In this document: positions 7,583-15,605 of the stretch, piece by piece
Position numbering within the stretch: the stretch's first letter is position 1
How the letters are laid out: the number at the start of each line of letters is the position of its first letter
NCBI RefSeq assembly: GCF_003287355.1
Contig: NZ_QMIM01000001.1
Location: 124,001 to 188,000, forward strand
DNA length: 64,000 nucleotides
Reading direction: 5' to 3'
Source of the DNA: Halorubrum sp. 48-1-W
GTDB lineage: Archaea; Halobacteriota; Halobacteria; Halobacteriales; Haloferacaceae
Made by a program: the position numbers and the translations under genes
Notes under the pieces: generated by a model
Databases searched by the model: none
Told to the model about the DNA's origin: nothing
The model's input: only the letters and a program-made list of their open reading frames with translations

Positions 7583-8218
7583 GTGGAGGCAACCCAGGAG
7601 GAGTTCGCGAACCCGTTCGGGATGGACCCCGACTGCGAGAACTGTCCCGAGCTGTGTGACCGCCGGGACCGCGTAGTCCACGGCTACGGCGACGTGGGAG
7701 CGGAGTTCCTCGTCGTCGGCGAGCGGCCCACGGCGGCCGCCGAACGCAACGGCGTCCCCTTCACCGGCGAGGGCGGCGGCGAGCGGGTCCAGTCGATCTT
7801 CGCGGAGCTCGGGTTCGTCAGGTCCCCGCCGGACGCGGCCGAACCCGACGTACAGAACGTCTTCTTCACGAACCTCACGCGCTGTCGACGTCCCGATCGG
7901 AAGCCGACCGACGGGGAGGTGACGACCTGCGAGCCGTTCCTCAACGCGGAGATACGAATGATCAACCCGCAGATCATCGTGGCGGTCGGCGAGCGGGCGC
8001 TCCGCGAGCTCGCGGTCGCGTACACGACCCGACGGCCGGACTCCTTCGACGTCGACGCCGAGCACGCGACGACGGTCCGCGGGCGCGGCTTCGAGATCGT
8101 CCCGATGCGCGAGCCGGACTCGATGACCGACGACGAAGCAACGGCGTTCCTCGAGCACATGCGCGAGAACGTGTTGGGCCGGGATTACCGACAGACGAAG
8201 GGCCGACGGAGCCGGTGA
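7583..8218 (+). CDS. Uracil-DNA glycosylase superfamily protein (family-4-like, Fe-S) with altered active-site motifs
   Basis: The protein has the four cysteines of family-4 enzymes: CENC near the N-terminus and a C-x14-C pair (TRCRRPDRKPTDGEVTTCEP). However, the catalytic GEAPG-type motif reads GERPTAAAERNGVPFTG, and the usual C-terminal HPS/HPA motif is not visible (the region reads FEIVPMREPDSMTDD). It may recognise a different lesion or lack base-excision activity. I chose the GTG at 7583 because a TATA-like ATTTAGG lies 25-31 bp upstream and halobacterial relatives begin at this point; a GTG at 7565 would add six residues. 211 residues. Confidence 0.75.
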   Translation: MEATQEEFANPFGMDPDCENCPELCDRRDRVVHGYGDVGAEFLVVGERPTAAAERNGVPFTGEGGGERVQSIFAELGFVRSPPDAAEPDVQNVFFTNLTRCRRPDRKPTDGEVTTCEPFLNAEIRMINPQIIVAVGERALRELAVAYTTRRPDSFDVDAEHATTVRGRGFEIVPMREPDSMTDDEATAFLEHMRENVLGRDYRQTKGRRSR

Positions 8219-8255
8219 GTTGGGGTCGACGACTTCGCGCAGGCGTATTCGGTGT

Positions 8256-8281
8256 CGCCCTCGAGACATACCTCGAGGGCG
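8256..8281. terminator. Perfect hairpin between convergent genes
   Basis: CGCCCTCGAG-ACATAC-CTCGAGGGCG is a 10-bp perfect stem with a 6-nt loop. It lies in the 75-bp gap between the convergent UDG-like gene (stop 8218) and the ornithine-cyclodeaminase-like gene (stop 8294). It has no T tract, so it may be a bidirectional RNA 3'-end structure rather than a simple terminator. Confidence 0.6.
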
Positions 8282-8293
8282 CGGCCCGTCGAA

Positions 8294-9301
8294 CTACAGC
8301 GAGACCTCGGTCCCGTCGCCCGCCTCCAGGGCGTCCCGGTAGACCGTCTCGCCCGCAGCGGCGTCGAGCGTCGCCGACCCGACGCTCACGACCACCAACA
8401 CGCCGTCGGGCGACGCCCGGTCGTACCCGTCCGCGAGGGGGACGCCGAGTTCGACCAGGTCCTCCGCGTCGAGGTCGCTCGCGAGCAGGTCGCCGGTCTC
8501 CGCGACCTCCGCGGGGACGTCCGCGAACACTCGTTCGGCCCGGTCGAGGACGTCCGGATGTAGCTCCTGCATCCCCTCGGTGAAGGCGCCGACGGCGACG
8601 ACGAGGGTCCCCGGATCGAGCGCGTCCGGCGGGAAGACGGGCTCGGTCGCGGTCGTCGCGGTCACGACGACGTCCGCCCCCTCGACGGCAGTCCGCGGCG
8701 TGTCGACCGCGCGCGCCGGGATCCCCTCCTCGCTCAGGTCCGTTGCGCACGCCTCTCGCGAGTCGCTCGGCGAGTGGACCCGCACGTCCGACAGCGCCGC
8801 CACGGTCGCGATCGCACGGGTCTGCCAGCGGGCCTGCGCGCCAGCCCCGATGACGCCCAGCGTGAGGCCCCCGCCGTCCGGCTCCGAGCCCGGCTCCTCC
8901 CCCGCTTTCGGGGCCAGTTCCCGCACCGAGACCGCGCCGATACAGCCCGTCCGGGCGTTCGTGATCGTCGTACCGGCCATGAACGCCTTCGGGAGGCCCG
9001 TCCGGGCGTCCGTGAGCGCGATCTGGGCGTTGATCGTCGGCAATCCCCGGTCCGCGTTCCCCTCGTGGACGCCGACGAGTTTCGTCGCGTAGTGTTCGGC
9101 GCCGTGGACGTACGCCGGCATCGCGATCCCGGTTCCCGCCGGTTCCTCGCCGTCGAGACCCGTACCCACGGGGAAGTGGGGTCGGTGGGGTCGTTCGACC
9201 TCGCCGGCGGCCTGTTTGACCAGCGCGTCGTTCACCACGTCGACGAGTCCCGCCAGGTCGAGGCTCCGTTCGACCTCCTCGGCGGAGAGTACGAGCACCA
9301 T
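8294..9301 (-). CDS. Ornithine cyclodeaminase / mu-crystallin family protein
   Basis: A 335-residue member of the family that includes ornithine cyclodeaminase, alanine dehydrogenase (archaeal Ala-DH type) and ketimine reductase. The N-terminal part has the substrate-binding region (YATKLVGVHEGN, with the family lysine) and the motif GLPKAFMAGTTITNARTGC. The C-terminal NAD-binding Rossmann fold starts at LGVIGAGAQARWQTRAI. Possible reactions are L-ornithine to L-proline plus ammonia, or an NAD-linked imino or amino acid conversion; the sequence alone does not decide. It diverges from an FAD amine oxidase gene with 95 bp between start codons, so a shared amino-acid catabolic role is likely. 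Confidence 0.85.
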   Translation of the reverse strand: MVLVLSAEEVERSLDLAGLVDVVNDALVKQAAGEVERPHRPHFPVGTGLDGEEPAGTGIAMPAYVHGAEHYATKLVGVHEGNADRGLPTINAQIALTDARTGLPKAFMAGTTITNARTGCIGAVSVRELAPKAGEEPGSEPDGGGLTLGVIGAGAQARWQTRAIATVAALSDVRVHSPSDSREACATDLSEEGIPARAVDTPRTAVEGADVVVTATTATEPVFPPDALDPGTLVVAVGAFTEGMQELHPDVLDRAERVFADVPAEVAETGDLLASDLDAEDLVELGVPLADGYDRASPDGVLVVVSVGSATLDAAAGETVYRDALEAGDGTEVSL

Positions 9302-9365
9302 GTCCGGGGCGTCGCCCCCCGGTGACTTAGCCTGATCGTCGGACCGATGGACCGGCGTCGTCGTA

Positions 9366-9373
9366 CGTTTATA
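9366..9373 (+). promoter_or_regulatory. TATA box of the FAD oxidoreductase gene
   Basis: TTTATATG lies 24-31 bp before the ATG at 9397, consistent with a leaderless transcript. It sits in the 95-bp divergent intergenic region shared with the ornithine-cyclodeaminase-like gene. Confidence 0.65.
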
Positions 9374-9396
9374 TGTCGTGAGGTCGATCGGGGAGC

Positions 9397-10566
9397 ATGG
9401 ACGTACTCGTCGTCGGTGGGGGAGTCGTCGGGCTCTCGGCCGCGTACGCGCTTGCCGACCGCGGCGCGAACGTGACGCTCGCGGAGAAGGGGTCGCTCGG
9501 GAACGGGAGCACCGCCCGCTCCGCCGGCGGGATCCGGTCGCAGTTCTCCACGCGGGTGAACGTGGAGCTCTCGCTCGCCAGCAAGGAGGTCTGGAACGCC
9601 TTCGAGGAGCGGTTCGGCGTCGACATCGGGCTCCGAAAGAACGGCTACCTCTTCCTCGCCCGTTCGGACGAGACCGCGGAGCAGTTCCGCGAGAACGTCG
9701 AGATGCAGCGCGAACTCGGCGCGGGAAGCGAGCTGCTCACGCCCGCGGAGGCGACCGAACACTGCCCGGGACTGGATCCCGAGCCGTTCGTCACGGCGAC
9801 GTACAACCCCGACGACGGGATCGCCGACCCGAACCTCGCCGTCCAGGGATACGCCGAGGCCGCCCGCGAGCGGGGCGTCGACGTTCGGACGAAGACGGCC
9901 GTGGCCGACGTCCACCGCGAGGGCGACCGGGTCGTCGCGGCCGACGTCCGCAGTGTCGACACGGCGGAGACGGAACGACTATCGGTCGACTACGTCGTCA
10001 ACGCCGCCGGGGCGTGGGCTGTAGGGGTCGGCGAGATGGCCGGCGTCGACCTCCCGATCGCCCCGCGACGGCGGCAGATCGCGGTGGTCGACCCGACCTC
10101 GCCGGTTCCGGAGTCGGTCCCGCTGACGATCGACCTGGAGACGGGGTCGTACTTCCGGCCCGAGCGGGACGGCGTGGCCCTCGTCGGTGGCCACTTCGAC
10201 GGGGACGACGACTCCGACCGGGACCCCGACGCCTACGACGAGGGGATGGACGTCGAGTGGGCCGCGCGCGCGGTCGAACACGCCGCCGACTACGCGGAGT
10301 ACTTCGGGCTCGACACCCGGATCAAACGCGGCTGGGCCGGATTGTACGCGGTCACCCCCGATCATCACCCGATCGTCGAGGAGACGGTCCCCGGCCTGGT
10401 GACCGTTGCGGGCTTCTCCGGACACGGGTTCCAGCACGCGCCCGCCTCGGGCCGGATCGTCGCCGACCTCGTCTTCGACGGCGACACCGACCTCCTCGAT
10501 ATCTCGCCGCTCGCCGGGGACCGGTTCGAGCGCGGCGAGACGCTCACCGAGCGCAGTGTCGCCTGA
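9397..10566 (+). CDS. FAD-dependent amine/amino-acid oxidase (DAO family)
   Basis: A 389-residue flavoprotein. The N-terminal dinucleotide-binding motif is VVGGGVVGLSAAYALADRG, followed by the acidic ribose-binding residue in LAEKG. ARSAGGIRSQFSTRVNVELS and the C-terminal GHGFQHAPASGRIVADLV complete the DAO-type FAD fold. Relatives include sarcosine oxidase, glycine oxidase and proline dehydrogenase-type enzymes. RRRQIAVVDPT and YFRPERDGVALVGGHFDG line the substrate side. The divergent neighbour is an ornithine-cyclodeaminase-like protein, so L-proline or another secondary amine is a reasonable substrate guess, but only a guess. Complete. Confidence 0.85.
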   Translation: MDVLVVGGGVVGLSAAYALADRGANVTLAEKGSLGNGSTARSAGGIRSQFSTRVNVELSLASKEVWNAFEERFGVDIGLRKNGYLFLARSDETAEQFRENVEMQRELGAGSELLTPAEATEHCPGLDPEPFVTATYNPDDGIADPNLAVQGYAEAARERGVDVRTKTAVADVHREGDRVVAADVRSVDTAETERLSVDYVVNAAGAWAVGVGEMAGVDLPIAPRRRQIAVVDPTSPVPESVPLTIDLETGSYFRPERDGVALVGGHFDGDDDSDRDPDAYDEGMDVEWAARAVEHAADYAEYFGLDTRIKRGWAGLYAVTPDHHPIVEETVPGLVTVAGFSGHGFQHAPASGRIVADLVFDGDTDLLDISPLAGDRFERGETLTERSVA

Positions 10567-10612
10567 CCCTCGACGGCCGACGAGGTAGCCGGCGTCGGAA
10601 AGTGAACAGGGG

Positions 10613-11572
10613 TCACCGCTCCCGGACGGACCCGGGCGGGAGGAGTACCCCAGCTGTCCGCAAGAGCGGGAGCACGGCTCGCGGTCCACCGTCGGCGTCG
10701 GGGAGTCGGTCCGCCACCCGTCGACCGGGGACGGTCGCGACGCCCTGAGCGAGGAACGACGCGCACCGTGGCGGGTCGGTCCCACGGACCCGTTCACCGG
10801 CGTCGAACACCCAGCCCGCGGGGAGGACGCGGTCGCCGGAGAGGTACCCCCCCGCCGAACCGATCGACGCGCTCCGCTCGGGGTCGGCGAGGTCGAACGA
10901 GCCCCCGGGACGGAGCACCGTCCCGTTCCGCAGGACGGCAGACAGTTCGTCCCCGGAGACCCGACGGTCCTCGGCGGCGTCCCGAAGCGTCTCTCCGGAC
11001 ATGACCGTGCCCGGACGGACGACGGCCTCGAGGACGGACTCGGCGTCCGTGGGGGGAGTCACCGCCTCGCCGTCCGCCGTTCGTTCGACGAGCACAGCGT
11101 AGAGGGTCGGCGCCACTGCGGCCGTCCGCTCCGGCGGACACAACACGACCGCGTCGGCGAGGTCGGACATCTCGGCGTCCGGCCCGACGCGGCGAGGAGT
11201 CGGGACGGACACGAGCGCCCGTCCCCAGCGATCGGGGTAGTCGGTGCGCCCCGGTCTCGTCAGGAACGCATGTCCGGGAACGACGACGACGGTGTCGGCG
11301 GCGGCCACCGGCCGCGACGTCACGTATCCGCCGGTCGCCTCGTCGGCGTCGCCCGGGCCGGCGGTACGGCCCGTCTCGCCCCCCTCCTCGGCGGCGATCC
11401 GCCTCGCGGAGTAGCGGATCTTCCGCGCCCGGGACCGGCCGACGCCGTCGAGGAGGTCGGCCAACTCGTCGACCGGGGCGTTCGCGACGGCCTCGACCGT
11501 CTCCAGCCCGTGCTCCCTGAGTCTCCCAGCGCGGACGTCCCCGACCCCGTAGATGGCCTCGAGCGAGCTCAC
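10613..11572 (-). CDS. Helix-hairpin-helix protein of unknown function, next to tail-tube-like genes
   Basis: The GTG at 11572 gives a 319-residue protein; the reading frame runs farther upstream, but that part overlaps the next gene and is not protein-like. Residues 1-45 (AIYGVGDVRAGRLREHGLET, then LLDGVGRSRARKIRYSARRI) form two helix-hairpin-helix motifs, as found in DNA-binding or nucleic-acid-associated proteins. The rest is an alpha/beta-looking, Val/Arg-rich region that I do not recognise. The gene follows two tail-tube-like genes on the same strand (52-bp gap) and probably belongs to the same transcript. Confidence 0.65.
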   Translation of the reverse strand: MSSLEAIYGVGDVRAGRLREHGLETVEAVANAPVDELADLLDGVGRSRARKIRYSARRIAAEEGGETGRTAGPGDADEATGGYVTSRPVAAADTVVVVPGHAFLTRPGRTDYPDRWGRALVSVPTPRRVGPDAEMSDLADAVVLCPPERTAAVAPTLYAVLVERTADGEAVTPPTDAESVLEAVVRPGTVMSGETLRDAAEDRRVSGDELSAVLRNGTVLRPGGSFDLADPERSASIGSAGGYLSGDRVLPAGWVFDAGERVRGTDPPRCASFLAQGVATVPGRRVADRLPDADGGPRAVLPLLRTAGVLLPPGSVRER

Positions 11573-11624
11573 GGCCGGTCCCTCCGACGCCGACCTCGAA
11601 CGTCGGGGGACGCCGGCGGTCGCG

Positions 11625-12113
11625 TCATCCAACGTCCACCTCCTCGATGCCGTCGTGTTCCAGTTCGAACGTCTCCGTGGCGAGCCCCGAGCCGAGCGCC
11701 GACAGCGTCGGCCCGTCCCACCGCACTGGACGGGCGCGCTCACACCGCCAGGCGCGCGCGGTGTCGCCCCCGTCGTCGAGGAGGGTGACCAGGACCGTCC
11801 GCGTCGTCCCGCCGCCGTCGATCCACTCGCGGAACCACTCCCACAGCGCCGTCCCGTCGGCCACGCCCCGCCGGAGTTCGAGCCGCGGCGAGGTCATCGA
11901 TCGCCCCCCGCCGTCGAGCCCCGTCGTCCGCCGATCGCCCCACGACATGTCACGGGCCAGGACCCGTCGCCAGAGCGGTTCGTCCGACGTCGACCCCGCG
12001 GCGTCCCCGACGCGCATCGAGAGGCCGCGGACCTCGCTGAAGCCACCGGCGTCGACCGCGTCTATCTCGACTCGAAACCGGGTGTTCGGGTACGGGTCGG
12101 TCCGGTCAGCCAC
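11625..12113 (-). CDS. Phage tail-tube-like protein (gp19 / TIGR02241-type), second paralogue
   Basis: From a GTG at 12113 the product is 162 residues beginning VADRTDPYPNTRFRVEIDAV. The pattern F-R-V-E-I-D near the start, GGFSEVRGLSMR, ELRRGVADGTALWEWFREWI, LVTLLDDGGD and the closing ETFELEHDGIEEVD matches the T4 gp19-like tail-tube family used by phages and by contractile injection systems. It carries an insertion after the first strand pair (about residues 35-65) compared with its upstream neighbour. The two genes are separated by 74 bp. No sheath, baseplate, spike or ATPase gene is seen nearby. Confidence 0.7.
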   Translation of the reverse strand: MADRTDPYPNTRFRVEIDAVDAGGFSEVRGLSMRVGDAAGSTSDEPLWRRVLARDMSWGDRRTTGLDGGGRSMTSPRLELRRGVADGTALWEWFREWIDGGGTTRTVLVTLLDDGGDTARAWRCERARPVRWDGPTLSALGSGLATETFELEHDGIEEVDVG

Positions 12114-12187
12114 GGCCGGGACACCCCCGGGCCGTTCTCGGCCGTATCGCACGTGTCCGACCCGTCCGTCGTCGACGAGCCCACATG

Positions 12188-12628
12188 TCACGCGGTCCGT
12201 TCCATCCCTTCGTGGACGATCGCGAGCCGTTCGATGGCGACGTCGGACCGATCGGCTGCGAGGTCCGGCGCGGTGTACCGATGGGGCCACGCGTCCCTGA
12301 ACTCCCAGCGCGGGCCGGCTTCGCCCTCCTCGTCGAGGAGGACCACCGCGATCGGTCGGCGTGCCTCGTCGACCTTCCCCTGTTCGACGAGCCTCCGCCA
12401 CTCGAAGAGCGCGAGCGAGTCGTCGGTCGCTCCAGCCTCCAAGACGAGCGGGCCGTCCCTGTCGAGTCCCCGGAGCCGTCGCGGTCGAGGCGGATCGGTC
12501 CCCTCGCGGTACTCGACGACGTCCGTCCGGGCGGTCGGGAGCGAACAGCGGGTAAACCCCGCCTTGGCGATCCCGTCGATCTCGAGGAGGTACCTGATCC
12601 GTCGGTAGGGGCCGTGCCTATCGGGCAT
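12188..12628 (-). CDS. Phage tail-tube-like protein (gp19 / TIGR02241-type), first paralogue
   Basis: A 146-residue protein: YRRIRYLLEIDGIAKAGFTR, VVEYREGTDPPRPRRLRGL, LVLEAGATDDSLALFEWRRL, PIAVVLLDEEGEAGPRWEFR, DAWPHRYTAPDLAADRSDVA and AIERLAIVHEGMER line up with the conserved blocks of the tail-tube family in phages and extracellular contractile injection systems. In such particles it would stack as hexamer rings to form the inner tube. It is the first gene of a three-gene group that continues with a second tube-like gene and a helix-hairpin-helix gene. It might be a relic of a larger cluster or part of a minimal system. Confidence 0.75.
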   Translation of the reverse strand: MPDRHGPYRRIRYLLEIDGIAKAGFTRCSLPTARTDVVEYREGTDPPRPRRLRGLDRDGPLVLEAGATDDSLALFEWRRLVEQGKVDEARRPIAVVLLDEEGEAGPRWEFRDAWPHRYTAPDLAADRSDVAIERLAIVHEGMERTA

Positions 12629-12830
12629 TCAGGCCCCTCTCGTTCTTGCGTCTCCGCTCGCCTCCGCGGTTCGCGTCGTCGTGAGCGCTGTCGTGTCGGC
12701 CGATGGGGGGAATACGTGTCGTGGTCATGGCGTCCGTCGGTCCGATGGTAATTTCTTGTTGATCGGTAGCATGTGACGATCGGATTACCAACGAGTGACA
12801 GTTCACGTAAGTGTATCGGCGAACGGGGGG

Positions 12831-12893
12831 ACCCGACCGACGCGCGGGAGGAACCGACCGACGCACGGGAGGAACCGACCGACGCACGGGAGG
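12831..12893. repeat. 21-bp tandem repeat (3 copies) downstream of an M20 gene
   Basis: AACCGACCGACGCACGGGAGG is present twice exactly (12852-12872 and 12873-12893) and once with two changes (12831-12851). It lies in the 279-bp gap between the tail-tube-like gene's start and the stop codon of the M20 hydrolase at 12908. There are no spacers, so it is not a CRISPR array. Confidence 0.85.
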
Positions 12894-12907
12894 AACGCCG
12901 AGAGCCG

Positions 12908-14182
12908 TCACTCCGCCGTCGACACCGACCGGATCGCGTCGGTCAACACGTCGACCGCGAGAGGGATGACGGCCTCGTCGACGTCGAACGTCGCGGTGTG
13001 GTGGCCGGTGGGGTTGCTCGAGCCGAAGCCCACGTAGGTCGCGTCGCCGCCGTTTCGCTGAACCGCCCGCATCAGCCGGGTCGCGTCCTCGCTACCGCCG
13101 AGCGCGTCACCCTCGTCGGGCGTGACCGTGGTGTCGTGGCCCGACGCGGCCGCGGAGACGACGTCGACGAGCGCGTCGTCGCACTCACAGCTCGGCGTCC
13201 CGTCGCCGAACTCGACGTCGACGTCGCAGCCGTGGAGCTCGGCCGCACTCCGGAGCGTTCTCTCAGCGTGGTCAGCGACGTACTCCCGGAGCTCCGTCGT
13301 CGTTCCCCTGACCTCGCCCCGGAGCGAGGCGGACTCGGGGACGATGTTCGTCGCGGTCCCGCCCTCGATCTCGCCCACGTTGATCCGCGTCGCGCCGTCG
13401 CCGTGTCGGGGGATCGCGTACAGGTTCCCGACCGCGGTCGACAGCGCCTGGACGGCGTTCGCGCCCTCGTGCGGACTGTTACCCGCGTGGGCCGGGGACC
13501 CCTCGAACGTCGCCTCGAAGCCGTTGACCGCGAGGAACGACTCGATGCCGGGGTACACGACCCCCGTCTCCACGTCGAGGCCGACGTGGACGGCGAGGAG
13601 CGAGTCGACGTCCTCGAGGTGGCCGCTACCGACGACGGAGGCCGCGCCCGCGCCCAACTCTTCGGCGGGCTGGAACAGGACCTTGAACGTGCCCGCGAAG
13701 TCGCTCTCCTTCACCGCCTCGAGGACGCCGACGCCGATGGCGGCGTGGGCGTCGTGGCCGCAGGCGTGCATGCGCTCCTCGTAGCGCGACCCGAACCCCT
13801 CTACAGCCGGGAGGTGGTCGGGGTCGTCCGACTCCGACTGGGGGAGGCCGTCGATGTCGACGCGGAGGAGGACGGTCGGGCCCTCGCCCTTCCGGAGGAC
13901 CGCCAGCGCGCCGGTGTAGCCGTCCTCGACTTTCGAGAGCACGTTCTCGTCGACGCCGGTCTCGCGAGCCCGCTCACGAGCGCTCTCCAGTTGGTCGTCG
14001 GTCGGGGGGCGGAGCCGTTCCTCGCGGTGGACCTCACGGCCGACGTACAGCTCGTCGGGACCGATCGCCTCCAGCTCCTCGACGATCCGGCCGGTGGTGT
14101 AGAACTCGCGCCAACCGATCTCCGGCCGCTCGTGGAGGTCGCGACGCAACTCGATCAGTCGGGACTGTGATTTCGCGTTCAC
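12908..14182 (-). CDS. M20D-family amidohydrolase (N-acyl-amino-acid / aminobenzoyl-glutamate hydrolase type)
   Basis: A 424-residue metal-dependent amidohydrolase. LRRDLHERPEIGWREF is the typical N-terminus; VLLRVDIDGLPQSE and MHACGHDAHAAIGVGVLEAV carry the metal ligands (Asp in the first, Cys-Gly-His-Asp-His in the second); LFQPAEELGAGA holds the catalytic Glu pair. The central SPAHAGNSPHEGANAVQAL belongs to the dimerisation domain. Related enzymes cleave N-acyl amino acids, hippurate, IAA conjugates or aminobenzoyl-glutamate. An insertion of about 30 residues (PTDDQLESARERARETGVDE) separates the first helix from the catalytic core. A TTAAAC at 14203-14208 gives a leaderless promoter. Confidence 0.88.
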   Translation of the reverse strand: MNAKSQSRLIELRRDLHERPEIGWREFYTTGRIVEELEAIGPDELYVGREVHREERLRPPTDDQLESARERARETGVDENVLSKVEDGYTGALAVLRKGEGPTVLLRVDIDGLPQSESDDPDHLPAVEGFGSRYEERMHACGHDAHAAIGVGVLEAVKESDFAGTFKVLFQPAEELGAGAASVVGSGHLEDVDSLLAVHVGLDVETGVVYPGIESFLAVNGFEATFEGSPAHAGNSPHEGANAVQALSTAVGNLYAIPRHGDGATRINVGEIEGGTATNIVPESASLRGEVRGTTTELREYVADHAERTLRSAAELHGCDVDVEFGDGTPSCECDDALVDVVSAAASGHDTTVTPDEGDALGGSEDATRLMRAVQRNGGDATYVGFGSSNPTGHHTATFDVDEAVIPLAVDVLTDAIRSVSTAE

Positions 14183-14237
14183 GACGGAAGGTCGACGGAA
14201 GGACGTTTAAGCGTTGACCCAGCGGCGATCGCAGGGG

Positions 14238-15485
14238 TCAGTACGACTCGAGCGTCTCCGCAGTCGCGTCGGCGATCATCTCACACGCGAGCTCGACGTC
14301 GTCCCACTCGATGTGCTCGTCGGGCTTGTGTGCGAGGTCGACCGAGCCGGGTCCGAAGACGACCGTCGGGATCCCGGCTGCGAGGTAGTGCCGGGCGTCG
14401 GTGCCGGCGGTGAACCCCTCGTAAGTCGGTTCGATCCCGCGGGTAGCCGCGGCCGCTGACACGCGCTCGACGACCGGTTCGTCCCGGCTCACCTCCGACC
14501 CCTCGAACTGGACGGAGAAGCGCTCGAACGCGGGCGGATGCTCGGTGAGCCACTCGCTTTCGGCGACGACCTCGTCGAGCCGCTCGCGGTACTCGGCTTC
14601 GACCCCGTCGACCGTCTCCTGGGGGGCGACGCCGATCCGGATCTCCGAGGTGAGGTGGGCGGGAACGGACGAGGCCCAGTCGCCCGCCTCGACGGTGCCG
14701 AAGTTGACCGGCCACGGGTTGTCGTACGCTGTGTAGAGGGGGTGGGTGACGCGCTCGGCGCGCTCGCGTTCGAGGTCCTCGAACGCGTGGCGGATCCGCT
14801 CGAAGTGCGGGAGCACTGACTCGCCCTCCCACGTGCGAGCGGCGTGGGCCGACTCGCCGAACACCTCGAGCCGCTTCATCAGGCTCCCCTCGGCGGCGAC
14901 GACGAGCGAGAAGTCGGTGGGTTCGGCGATGATCGCCGCGTCGCGCTCGAAGGGATACGGGTTCTTCTCGGCGGCGACCGCTGCGCCGATCCCGCCCTCC
15001 TCCTCGCCGGCGACGCCCTCGACGACGATCCGGCCGTCGAGGCCGAGCTCGTCCGCGCGCGCCTCGACGGCGAGCGCGGCGAAGACGCAGGCAGCGACGC
15101 CCGACTTCATGTCCAGCGACCCGCGACCGTAGAGGCGACCGTCCTCCCAGCGGGGGTCGAAGGGGTCCACCGTCCAGGAGTCCTCGTCGACCGGGACCAC
15201 GTCGACGTGGCCGTTCAACACGACCGCCGGGCCGGCGTCGGGGTCGCCGAGTTCGAGGACGCCCCCGATGCTCGGCCGGTCCTCCAGATCGAGCGTCTCG
15301 ATCGGCGGGAACGACGGGTGCGCCTCCAGGACGGCCGGGTCGGGCTCCCACTCGTACACCTCGAAGCCGAGGTCGGCGAGGTGCTCGCGGAACCAGGCTT
15401 GAACCTCGGCCTCCTCGCCGGGATAGCTCTCGAAGGAAACCAGTTCTCGGATCGTCTCCCGCAACTCGTCTTCGCGGACGTCCAT
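14238..15485 (-). CDS. M20A-type deacylase/peptidase (ArgE/DapE/ACY1 group)
   Basis: A 415-residue zinc-dependent hydrolase. VVLNGHVDVVPVDEDSW contains the first metal histidine and catalytic Asp; GRGSLDMKSGVAACVFA holds the bridging Asp; VAGEEEGGIG holds the catalytic Glu-Glu; GTDARHYLAAGIPTVVFGPG and the final AHKPDEHIEWDD supply the last ligand. The lid domain lies at about residues 190-310. Substrates in the group are N-acetylornithine, N-succinyl-diaminopimelate and N-acyl amino acids; which applies cannot be read. A TTATGG about 25-30 bp upstream supports the start. It lies next to another M20 gene of a different subfamily on the same strand. Confidence 0.87.
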   Translation of the reverse strand: MDVREDELRETIRELVSFESYPGEEAEVQAWFREHLADLGFEVYEWEPDPAVLEAHPSFPPIETLDLEDRPSIGGVLELGDPDAGPAVVLNGHVDVVPVDEDSWTVDPFDPRWEDGRLYGRGSLDMKSGVAACVFAALAVEARADELGLDGRIVVEGVAGEEEGGIGAAVAAEKNPYPFERDAAIIAEPTDFSLVVAAEGSLMKRLEVFGESAHAARTWEGESVLPHFERIRHAFEDLERERAERVTHPLYTAYDNPWPVNFGTVEAGDWASSVPAHLTSEIRIGVAPQETVDGVEAEYRERLDEVVAESEWLTEHPPAFERFSVQFEGSEVSRDEPVVERVSAAAATRGIEPTYEGFTAGTDARHYLAAGIPTVVFGPGSVDLAHKPDEHIEWDDVELACEMIADATAETLESY

Positions 15486-15605
15486 ACTACCGGGGTATCA
15501 CGACCACCCATAACAGATTTCGGATCGCGTGGCCGGGGACCGTGACACACGCCTCACCGCCGGCGAGCGTCGGCGCCGGCCGGCTCGCTGGTTCTCCGAC
15601 GCGTC

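Noticed and set aside
11573..11743. 57-codon upstream extension of the helix-hairpin-helix gene.
   Set aside because: It overlaps the tail-tube-like gene and is Arg/Ser-rich; the protein-like sequence starts at the GTG at 11572.
12114..12401. Upstream extension of the second tail-tube-like gene.
   Set aside because: It overlaps the first tail-tube-like gene out of frame; homology starts at the GTG at 12113.
12831..12893. Short regular repeats (also 62808-62871 and 40021-40090) considered as CRISPR arrays.
   Set aside because: Units are directly adjacent without unique spacers, and no cas genes are present.
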